From: Acholoe squamosa
Lineage: Eukaryota > Annelida > Polychaeta > Phyllodocida > Polynoidae
DNA: 64,000 bases
Assembly (NCBI GenBank): GCA_949317995.1
Contig: OX439044.1
Coordinates: forward strand, 31,382,733 to 31,446,732
Direction: 5' to 3'
This document shows, in pieces, positions 44,604 to 53,695 of the stretch (position 1 is the first letter of the stretch; each line of letters begins with the position of its first letter). Under the pieces are notes generated by a model that was not told the origin of the DNA, ran no database searches, and saw only the letters and a list, made by a program, of their open reading frames with translations. The position numbers and the translations under genes are program-made.

Positions 44604-47600
44604 ATTTGATATCAGGGGATGGGTCGGGAAATAGGGGATCAAAAGACAAAGCGCCATGGCTGGTTCAGTGTATTATTGACGAGAATGCATACAGATGTTT
44701 GGTGGACACGGGCGCGTCTGATTGTTTTATAGCGCGGACAGTTGTGAGTAGTATAAGTGAGAGAGCAATTTGGGACAGGCAGCCATCTCAATTGGGGAAG
44801 GTGCGTCTGGGGGATAAAACATCATTACAAGTTTATGAGACGGTGCGACTGCAGTGTTTTATGGATGGTGCTTGCATATACTATGATTTTAATGTGGTGG
44901 ATTCACTGGCTTATGATATTGTGCTAGGACGTAATTTTCTGGTTGACGCAAGGGCACAGATTATAGCTATAGATGGAAAGGTACGTCTATTTACTGAGGA
45001 TCCGGTCTCAATTGAAGTAGCGGCGATTTTGGACCCATGGGAGGAAAGATTGGTGACGGTGAAAGGATGGGATGTTGCGGCTGAAAGGGTTGGAACAACG
45101 GTCTTGTTGAGACCATCTAATTTGGCGGTGGTAGCTGCGGATGGTGCGGTGAACTATGTGGGGAAGAAATGGTATATGAGAATTGCTAATCTCTCTGACA
45201 GGCAAGTGTATGTGGATACAACTGAGGTTATAGCATATGCGGAAGACATAGATGAACCGGAACTTAATTTGCTGGAGGTAATTGATACAGCTAATGTTGG
45301 CAGGGATAGAAAGGATGAGGCTCGTGAGATTTTGGCACGATGTAATGAAGAACGGCGGGAGAATGGTCAAGATGCTAGAGGAGGATCAAGACACCGGCAG
45401 GATCATCGGGACAATGGTGGGGGATGTGGCGTTTCTGCATTGAGTGAGCAGGAGAGGCTGGATAAAATTGAGAAGATCAGGGGCCTTGATTTGGGTGACA
45501 CTATGATGACGCCGGAAGAGCAGAGGGTATTCAGAGAAATGCTGGTGGTCAACATGGACACTATAGCATTTTCTATGAAGGAGTTGGGTCATTGTTCATT
45601 GGCTCCAATGAAAATAAGGGTCGATGAGTCCAAGGGTCCGTGTATGGCACGACCATACAGGTATTCTCCTCAGAAAATGGATATTATTGATGAACAGGTG
45701 AGGGAATTGTTAAAGTTGGGAATTATTGAGCCCAGTGACAGCGTCTGGAGAAGTCCGTTGGTGGTAGTGCAGAAGAAGGATGGAAAGGCTAGATTATGTA
45801 CAGACTATCGCATGTTGAATCTTATTACGGCGGATGACACATATCCTATGCCCACAGCCAGAAGCATGTTTTTGTATATGGCGTACAGAAAACCTATAAT
45901 CTTTACAGCCATGGATTTGCTCAGTGGGTATCATCAGTGCGATTTACATCATGACAGCAGGCAATATTCAGCATTTGAATCACCCTCGGGAGTTTGGCAA
46001 TGGACGAGGATGCCGTTTGGTATGAAGCAGAGCCCATGGCAATTTACTAAGATTATGTCATTAGCACTAGGAGGCTTAATACCACGTACTTGTCTAGCCT
46101 ACCTAGACGATATCATTATCTTTGATCCGGATGTGGAGAGCCATATTACTAATGTCGGCAGAGTATTGGCAGCTTTAGGTAAAGCAGGTTTAACAGTCAA
46201 GCCAGAAAAGTGTGAGTGGGGCAAAGCGGAAATCAAGTTTTTGGGGCACATTATTAATGCTGAAGGAGTGCAGACGCAATCTAAAGTGATCAGAAAGGTG
46301 CAGGAATTTGGCAGACCGTATAATGAACATACAACTAGGTCCTTTCTGGGGCTTTGTAATTATTACAGGAGTTTTATTCCTAACTATGCTGTTTTGTCGA
46401 TGCCTCTGAATAATTTGTTGAAAATCAAGGTGCCATTTAAGTGGACAGATGAGTGTGAGGTGTCATTCAAGAAAATACAAGCAGCATTAGCGAGCACACC
46501 GTTATTGGTACATCCAGAGATCGGGGGTCACTTTTATGTTTTAACAGATGCTTCGGATGGCGCGTGTGGAGCGGCCATCTGTGTAAAGAGGGATGGATTG
46601 CTGAGGCCGGTAACATATTATGGGTATACATTTACAAAGGCTGAAAGAAACTACACTATAACAGAGAAAGAAGGCCTAGCTGTTATAAGAGTATTGAAGA
46701 AATTTGAGGATATGCTGACGGGAGCTAAGATCACGATAATTACAGACCATCAACCATTAATACCTTTGCTTCAGCAAGCCAGTAAGGCTCCATCCAAAAG
46801 GTTGACTAGATGGGGTTTGGCAATGACTGACTTTGACTATGAGATCAGGTATGAGCCGGGAGCCACTCACTACCTGCCGGATTTTATATCCAGAGTGCCG
46901 TTGGCAGTGGGACAGGATACACCTGGCGAGGAGTCGGGGGAGTTTGAGCCTGAGGTGGGATGTGAGTTACTCGTGATGGAACTGGTAGGGGAGGAATTGG
47001 ATAGGGAAACCTTCATTCAGGAGCAGTGGAAGGATGGATTCTGCAGGGGGATGATGAGATATTTGGCGGGAGATGAATTGCCAGTGGATGAGGAAAAGGC
47101 GCGAGGGATTTTACATAATGCTGATTTTATGGGTATGAAGGATGGATTGTTATGCAAGTATATAAAACCAGCTAGAAAGAGGGGTGGGCCTATAGCTGAC
47201 TTAAACCCAAGGATAGTGGTGCCTAAAGCTATGGTGAATAGAGTGCTCTATCTCATGCATGATGATATTATGTGCGGAGGACATGTGGGGACAGTGGCGC
47301 TGAATACAAAAGTACAGGCTCGGTTTTATTGGAAAAATATGATGGTGGACATAGCTAGGTACGTGCGGCTATGTGAAAGGTGCGCGTTGAGAAAAAGAGC
47401 ACCTCATTTTAGGGCCAAGGCAAGGTCATGGGATACGCCGGATTATCCATGGCAAGTGATACAGACAGATTTTGTTGGGCCACTACGTAGGTCCAAAGAA
47501 GGTTATAAATATATTATGACCTTCATAGACCTTCTGACGGGATGGCCGGAGGCATTCTGTACTAAAGACACGACTGCGCACACGGCAGCTGGGGTGTTTC

Positions 47601-48982
47601 TACGGGAGATCGTGTGTAGGTACGGCAAGGTGGAAGTGCTGTGCAGCGACAGAGGGTCTACATATATGGGTCAGGTTTTTCGTGAGGTTACAGCTAGATT
47701 ATCAACCAAACAGAGGTTTACGTCTTCTAGGAATCCGACCGGAAATGCCAGGGTTGAAAGATTGCATAAGTCATTAGAGGATACGATAGGATGCTATGTG
47801 ACCGAGGATCATGAACACTGGCCAGAACTGTTACCCATTGCATTGTGGACAGTGCGCTCCAATATCAGTATGAGGACGGGGTTCTCACCATATGCGCTAC
47901 AATTCGGGAGGGATCCAGTGGCTATGTCCTTTGCTGAGGAAAGGCCACTGCCTAAAGTGCCATCTGAGAGGGATTGGTTTCTTAGAACAAATCATAGCAT
48001 ACAGTTATTACAAGAGGCGGCCAACGCTCATACTGCTAGGTATGAGGAGCAGCTCAGACGTAGATTGGATGGACGGGCTCGACCTGTATCTTTTATAGAG
48101 GGGGAGTGGGTATATTACTATGATCCGAAATGCGCGGTGAATAATACATCGAAGTTTGCTGGTAGATACACAGGGCCACACAGGATAATAGAGGTGGTGG
48201 GGGATAACAGGGTGAGGTTGAGAGCAGTGAAGACGGGCAAAGAGATACCTCACTTAGTAAATGTGAATAAACTGAAGAGAGCATACAAAGGGGAGGGTGA
48301 AAATGGCGAAGGAGAAGCCAAAGATGAGAGAGCGGTGGAAGTGGATAAGTCAGAAGTGGAATTTCAAGTGGATAAAGAAGACATAGGACATGAGAACCCG
48401 AGAGGGGTGACTGAGGTGGAACATCCTTCATCTGGTCTGGAGGATACAGCGTTAGCGGGCGCTGATAAGGAGGACAAATTGAATACGTCAGACGACGATA
48501 GAAGTGCACATGAGAAAAAGAGAGAGGTGGCCGGAGCTGGACCGCGCGCACCTATACAGGAATCTGATAATGAGAAAGATGGAGTTGTACGGCGAGATAG
48601 CCGGGAGAAGCACAGGCAGGAAGCTGTGGTCGATAATTGGTGTAAAAAGAAAGGGTTACAGGATAGTGATATTGATAAGGTCGAGGGTGGCCGAAGACAG
48701 GATAATGAAGAGAAAAAGAAGGGTAGAGTGAGAAATGTTGAGGTGAAGAGGCAGATGGACGAAGACAGAGAGAGAGAAGAAATGGAGAGGAGACAGAAAA
48801 GAAAAGAGAGAGAGGATAGGGCTGAGAGAAGACGGAGGCAAAGAGATAGGAGAGCACAATTGGCTGCGGGGGCTATTATGAGTGAGGAATCTAGCAGTGA
48901 ACATATCATTCCAAAGGGACCGATTTGTAAGCATCACAGGAGAGGCAGAGAGGAGCTCAGCTCATCCAGCGATGGAGAATAG
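44571..48982 (+). CDS. pol: Pol polyprotein: protease, RT, RNase H, integrase
   Basis: Entered by a -1 shift; the first non-AUG frame start after gag would be TTG 44606, used here for numbering (1458 residues). Motifs in order: protease D-T-G-A-S about residue 34; RT with D-Y-R-M-L-N, F-G-M-K-Q-S-P and Y-L-D-D about 500; RNase H T-D-A-S-D about 646; integrase H-H-C-C zinc site about 884-930 and core D, D, E near 955, 1014 and 1050; G-P-Y/F-type module about 1185. All catalytic residues are present. Residues about 1235-1458 are a Lys/Glu/Arg/Asp tail with no recognised domain, absent from ordinary gypsy pol. The product copies RNA to DNA and integrates it. Confidence 0.95.
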
Positions 48983-49306
48983 GGCGAGCTTAGACGGGAT
49001 GCTACAGGATGGGCGATAATCCTGTAGTATTCACGTGTGTTGCTATGAGGGAGAAGGGGGGGTGATGCAGGTGCCGAAGGGGGAGGGACCGCCCGGAGGA
49101 GCAGGTCAAGCTGACTCATGCAGGTAGACGGAAAGGAGGGCGATACACAAAGAAAAGGGAAAAGTAGGGCAAGGTAGGAAAGGAGGGGAGGGGGGGAGAC
49201 CAGCGCAACAGGTATATGCAGGAGGAGATGCATCAGGATGTGGCAGTGCGCGCACAACGAGGGACGAGATAAGACCTCACAGTAAATAGCAGGTGCTGAT
49301 GGACGG
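48983..49306 (+). other. Spacer between pol and accessory block
   Basis: 324 bp of purine-rich sequence with no open plus-strand frame. Splice acceptors for downstream messages could lie here (AG follows several short pyrimidine stretches), but none stands out. Confidence 0.4.
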
Positions 49307-49894
49307 ATGGCAGATAGCTGGTACGATAGTGTTGGAGAACAGCAATACCAACAATACTATAATACGTGGATGATTCAAGACAACTATTGCAATAGCACTT
49401 ATAATGAAAGGAGCACAGTGTCTGCAGCAAGTTCAACAACAACAGAAACAAATGAAAAAGGATTTGGTGCGACTTCAACGTCAGGCCAACCAAGCTCAGC
49501 GCAAGAGCCAATACAGGTGGTGGAAGCAGCTCAAGCCGAGGTCCTGGTAAATCATCAGGGAAACATATGGGATAGCATACGTGACATCACTGTGGGACAG
49601 ACAGAATGGGAGTGGTTGTTGGATGCCACTCTACAAGGCACCGGTGGTATAATTAAGAGAGAGACTCAGACCACAGAAACAGCGACACAGACAGAACCAT
49701 CAATATTTTATAGTAAAGACGATGAATTTGTGCTGGATACATCAATCAGATTGGATGACATATTGATAGAAGAGTATTATAGTAGAAGACAAGTGACCTC
49801 AAGGCTCTGTCACATTTGTGGCAGAACAACAGCAACAGCGGCAGGAGCGGCCAAACACCTGGAACAGGTACATGGGATAAAACATCTCATATAA
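49307..49894 (+). CDS. Accessory ORF 1: C2H2 zinc-finger protein
   Basis: 195 residues from ATG 49307 (CGGATGG). The N-terminal half is polar and Gln/Asn/Tyr/Thr-rich. The middle has acidic patches and T-Q-T-T-E-T-A-T-Q-T-E. The C-terminus holds one canonical finger C-x2-C-x12-H-x4-H (C-H-I-C ... H-L-E-Q-V-H). The stop TAA shares its last base with the ATG of the next ORF. A DNA- or RNA-binding regulator of the element is likely from the finger. No retroelement accessory protein of this type is known to me. Confidence 0.75.
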   Translation: MADSWYDSVGEQQYQQYYNTWMIQDNYCNSTYNERSTVSAASSTTTETNEKGFGATSTSGQPSSAQEPIQVVEAAQAEVLVNHQGNIWDSIRDITVGQTEWEWLLDATLQGTGGIIKRETQTTETATQTEPSIFYSKDDEFVLDTSIRLDDILIEEYYSRRQVTSRLCHICGRTTATAAGAAKHLEQVHGIKHLI

Positions 49895-50379
49895 TGTCCA
49901 CTAGTGAGGAAGCGGGAAAGAGAGCACCATCTATAGTAAAGGCAGGGAGATATAGGGGACAACAGGTAGAAGACGCGCTGGATGCTATATATGGATTTGG
50001 ATATTCATTGCCGAAGGTATTCAGATACAATGGGGCGACGTTACAGGATATAGTAATGCAGAAAATATCAAAACTGAAATTGGACATCGCGAGATTGCCA
50101 AGATATTTGAGGGAACAAGTAAACAGACATCACTTTAAATATGGAGTAGGGAGTGTGACTAATGCATTCTTTTTCTCAAGAAAGTGTAGGAGGCATCGCA
50201 AGACTAGTAGAGGGAAACGATGCAGGCAGTGTAGACAAAGAGATGAAACTTGGGAAATGTTTAAACTGAAGCAAAAGGGAAAGCATATCACCCAAGGAGT
50301 ATTAACATCCGGGGTTAAAGACAATGAGACGACCCTGGAGGAGGAGGATGTAACTGAAAACTTTGATAAATATAACTAG
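49894..50379 (+). CDS. Accessory ORF 2: Cys/His/Arg-rich protein
   Basis: 161 residues. The ATG overlaps the stop of accessory ORF 1 in TAATG, the arrangement used for termination-reinitiation. The N-terminal 90 residues look folded (A-L-D-A-I-Y-G-F-G-Y ... L-P-R-Y-L-R-E). Then comes a dense basic zinc-like cluster: C-R-R-H, R-G-K-R-C-R-Q-C-R-Q-R. An acidic tail ends the protein. An RNA-binding or nuclear shuttling role is inferred from the Arg/Cys cluster. The frame is open 26 codons upstream of this ATG, but the overlap favours the start chosen. Confidence 0.7.
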   Translation: MSTSEEAGKRAPSIVKAGRYRGQQVEDALDAIYGFGYSLPKVFRYNGATLQDIVMQKISKLKLDIARLPRYLREQVNRHHFKYGVGSVTNAFFFSRKCRRHRKTSRGKRCRQCRQRDETWEMFKLKQKGKHITQGVLTSGVKDNETTLEEEDVTENFDKYN

Positions 50380-50469
50380 TAAGGATATGAGTTGATAGGA
50401 AAGAACAAAGGGACTGTACGGATATAAAATACAATACCTGTTAGGGGAACGTTGTGAGAGGTCGAAGAA

Positions 50470-50811
50470 ATGTACAAAATGGCAGGTATTAGTATAACGC
50501 CACCTACATTTAGGGGAGCACCAGGAGAGAAGATAGAAGAATATTTCTACGACATGGATCTGATTAAGAGAATATATGATCTAGGGGAAATGGAATATGT
50601 GGCATTATTATTGTGGGGAATGAAAGGTGAAGTGAAAACTTGGGTTAGGAAATTACCTGAGGAAAGTAAGAATACTGCATGGAAGATACAGCAAATAACC
50701 ATGGCAGTATTTGCAGCTCCAGATGCATGGAAAGAATGGGGTACAGGAGGAAAGAGACAGAAAAGACAGCGCGAGAATGACGGCGCGGAAACAGAGCCAG
50801 CGGGGGAATGA
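50470..50811 (+). CDS. Accessory ORF 3: mini-Gag (capsid N-terminal half)
   Basis: 113 residues from ATG 50470 (a second ATG at 50479 is equally good). Residues about 10-90 align by eye with the capsid of this element's own Gag: P-P-T-F-R-G-A-P-G-E against L-P-S-F-N-G-E-P-G-E, then Y-F, then L-L-L-W-G-M-K-G and W. Only the N-terminal half is present; a short basic tail (K-R-Q-K-R-Q-R) replaces the rest. The divergence rules out a recent copy. It may be a capsid modulator or dominant inhibitor, in the way truncated Gag forms act in other retroelements. This is a hypothesis. Confidence 0.7.
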   Translation: MYKMAGISITPPTFRGAPGEKIEEYFYDMDLIKRIYDLGEMEYVALLLWGMKGEVKTWVRKLPEESKNTAWKIQQITMAVFAAPDAWKEWGTGGKRQKRQRENDGAETEPAGE

Positions 50812-52030
50812 ACACGTGCGTGAGAAAAAAAAAAAGGGGGGGGGGAAGCGTTGGACACTGAGACAGGCATATGTATATTAATAGCATAGTATCAGAAAAA
50901 GGGGGGGGGGGAAGAGAGCAGACATGCGCAGGTAAAGAAAGAGATAAGATGCAATGACAAGCAAGACAGTTGGCAGTGCAGGAGTGGAACTCCAGCTGTA
51001 CAGACATCGGCAAGCAACAGATACAGACTGCATTCAAAAGTTTAACAAGATAGAACAACTAGCATGCTACGCGGACATAACCACAACAAGACAACACAAT
51101 CAGCAGTTTAGATAAGCTATAAACATGAGTTCTAGTGGAAAAGCCTGGATCATAGACAACGGAAGGTTCATAGCGGTTGAGATGAATTAATGGAGATCAG
51201 TAATAATTTACTGAAGGAAAGGAATCATCGCCCACTGTAGAGAGGGTAGAGATATTAAGGCTCAGATACACCCTACTCTATGGATAAGACTTAACTACTT
51301 AAAACAGTTTGTAGAAAATTGTAAAAGGTCGGATTCATTTAGGATGCATTCAATATAAAACATATTAGAAATACATACCTGAAGTGAAGATTTAAGGACT
51401 AGTAGGAGTAGAGGCATCATCATCATCAGCAGATGAAGCAGGAGAAGAACTGAAGATAGTAAATAAAGCAGGTATATGAGACAAAGAGAAAGAAGTGCAT
51501 CACATACAGGAGGCAATCACTATGGGACACCTTATAAGTTGTCTAAGGGTGAATGGAAACACTAGTCGGAACCAGCAGGACCATAGTCGCGACACACATA
51601 GAATGACTCCAGTAACAAGGTCCATAATTAAGAGGCCTAAATTTAAAGGATATATTTGTCCAGAAGTAAGGCATTCTGTTAAAGAACCAGAGCCTATAAT
51701 GGTTTAATTATTTAAGAAGCCCAGACTCTGAGAAATGAAATACGATGTCTATAGCTGTAGATATATATTCAAAAATAAGTGTGAGTGAAATTCTTTTCTA
51801 AGAAGGTATTAGGACACATAAAATTCAGCCATATGGGTGTATTAATGAGATCAATTATACACCTGAGACTGTGAATGTGATCGCCGCTACTCACAAATCA
51901 GAGGAGCTCAGCGACTTTATAGAGTTAGCTTATGCATATATTTTAAAAGAAAATATGTGTATAGTATCTTATTACAAGAACGAAGTGAGCGTCTCTAGGA
52001 ATCAAAGTATGAATCACTAGGGAAATATAC
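50812..52030 (+). other. Non-coding stretch of the accessory block
   Basis: 1.2 kb without a long plus-strand frame. G-runs occur at about 50833 and 50898. An AGTAAATAAAG stretch lies near 51457. One small frame (51519-51707) is listed separately. Confidence 0.45.
51519..51707 (+). CDS. Small ORF of unknown status
   Basis: About 62 residues from ATG 51522 (the frame is open upstream to 51495). It is basic and polar (R-S-I-I-K-R-P-K-F-K-G-Y-I-C-P-E). It could be a spliced exon of an accessory message or chance. No motif recognised. Confidence 0.2.
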   Translation, partial: TMGHLISCLRVNGNTSRNQQDHSRDTHRMTPVTRSIIKRPKFKGYICPEVRHSVKEPEPIMV

Positions 52031-53284
52031 TTACTTCTGCGAGAGGGTAGAAGCTGGGGAAGCCAATGTTGGAAGGATAGGACCTCCAAGATTAGAAGAA
52101 CGGGAGGCTTGTGGTCTGGCAGGAAGCTGATAGGGATGATGTCGCGTAGTGGTAGCAGATGAAGATGTCAAGAGAGATATGATGGTAGAAGAACTGTGAG
52201 TCAGTCGTGAGGAAGAGGCCATGGTGCTGGACTGACAGGTCAATGGTGAGAAGGGTGGATGTCCAGGTGAGATAGCCAGAGTACTCCAGAACGAGGGCGA
52301 CATTACTGGAAGGTGTGGAAGTGAAGCTGCAGTGGATGAAGATGAAGTAAACTGACCGGAAGTAGAAGAGGTCAGGGCCAGAGCGGGCGTATGTAGGCAG
52401 GAAGGCGGAGACCTAGGAGCCGAGGTGGCGCGGGCCTCTGCAGCTGGAGCAGCTCGGATGGTGATGTGAGGCATCCTTAGTGAAGATACAGCAGGAAACT
52501 GACCGGAAGTAGTGGTGCTGGTAGTAAAGGGACGAGAAGTAGCGGCAGAATAGGTAAATGTGGATGTTAGGGTTGTTCTGGACGTCAGGGGTGCAGTGGT
52601 GGCTAGCAAAGGTGTGTATGGTAAGGACGAAACACCGGAAGCAGCAGGAATGTGAGAAAGCACATTGTAGTCTACATATGAAGAGTGATGCTGAGGTGGC
52701 AATGGACGAGAAGTTGATGAAACAGCGAAGTTGGCAGGCAGAGAATATTGGTGGGAGGTGTCCACTCGTAGAGGAAGGGTCGCTGTGCAAGTTGGTAGCG
52801 CATTGGAGGTAAAGGTGGATGCGAGGCTTGGAGCAGAGGTAGCAGGCACTATAGCGCTATAGGTGGGACGCGCACCTATGGGCGACATCAGAGTGGGATT
52901 CCAAGGTGGCACGAAAGGAGTGGTAGGGTTGACTGGAGGCGGAGTGATGTCGACATAAGCTGGTTGATAAGCAGGAGTAGGAATAGGTGGAACAGCAGCA
53001 GTTGATTGCAGGCGGTAACTGGGATCGGGCATCCCATCCAGGTGGATGACGCGCAGTGTCATATCAGTCATGTTACAAGCTAAGCGTAGATGATCTCGAA
53101 TGGTGGTGTGTGAGGGCATGGTCGCGCCTTGCGGTCCGGTGCATACTAGCATGCACGGAGTAACGTTAGCATCTGTGGAGGACAGGTCTCTGCAGCCGAC
53201 GATGTAGGTGAAGCCGGGCTGGAGACGATCTATCGGGAGATAGACGAGTGCGCCATTGACAGAAACGCTGGAATAGCTAGCCAT
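52031..53284 (-). CDS. Antisense accessory ORF: N-terminal domain plus Ser/Thr/Pro mucin-like stalk
   Basis: 417 residues from an ATG at 53284 in strong context (GAAGATGGC) to TAA at 52031, on the strand opposite gag, pol and env. Residues 1 to about 100 look folded, with Cys at several places (V-G-C-R-D-L, M-L-V-C-T, L-A-C-N-M). The remainder is Ser/Thr/Pro/Ala-rich with many short repeats (T-S-G-Q-F-T/P), typical of extracellular stalks or disordered linkers. No signal peptide or membrane segment is evident. Codons end mostly in C, unlike the purine-rich genes of the element, and no long plus-strand frame competes. It points away from env, so a divergent promoter may lie at 53285-53695. Confidence 0.65.
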   Translation of the reverse strand: MASYSSVSVNGALVYLPIDRLQPGFTYIVGCRDLSSTDANVTPCMLVCTGPQGATMPSHTTIRDHLRLACNMTDMTLRVIHLDGMPDPSYRLQSTAAVPPIPTPAYQPAYVDITPPPVNPTTPFVPPWNPTLMSPIGARPTYSAIVPATSAPSLASTFTSNALPTCTATLPLRVDTSHQYSLPANFAVSSTSRPLPPQHHSSYVDYNVLSHIPAASGVSSLPYTPLLATTAPLTSRTTLTSTFTYSAATSRPFTTSTTTSGQFPAVSSLRMPHITIRAAPAAEARATSAPRSPPSCLHTPALALTSSTSGQFTSSSSTAASLPHLPVMSPSFWSTLAISPGHPPFSPLTCQSSTMASSSRLTHSSSTIISLLTSSSATTTRHHPYQLPARPQASRSSNLGGPILPTLASPASTLSQK

Positions 53285-53695
53285 CTTCAGTGCGAATAGG
53301 GTGGAAGTCAAGCATCGACTGAGAATTTAATTCTAGGTATCTAACCAAAGGGGATGGGAAGTTGAAATAAGAAAACAAAAATATAGTGAAAACTATAGTA
53401 AAAAAAAAAAATTTGAGGGCACATTAGGAGGAGTCGCTGAGACAAAGACTCCAATCCAATAAATTGGTGTTATCAGATGGAAGAGACGTACAGCTAGATA
53501 GGAGAGGAAGGCACACGTGTTCAGAGTGACGGGAAAATATATACAAGAAGGGGTAAAAGGGTCATGAACTGGTGAACTATCTGACACGATAGGGCTTATT
53601 AAGTGTTCAAGATCCATAAAAAATTCCAGGAGCGATCAGTTAGGAGTCGTAGTAGCCCAACTCGAACTGTAACCGGAAGCCATAATAAGAAGGAA
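53285..53695. promoter_or_regulatory. Divergent intergenic region between antisense ORF and env
   Basis: 411 bp with A-runs near 53400 and an AATTCCAG acceptor-like site at 53629 that could serve a spliced env message. No TATA box is convincing. Function inferred only from position. Confidence 0.35.

Noticed and set aside
48093..48909. Several minus-strand frames of 75-180 residues across the pol C-terminus
   Set aside because: The plus strand is purine-rich coding sequence with few antisense stops; these are shadows of pol.
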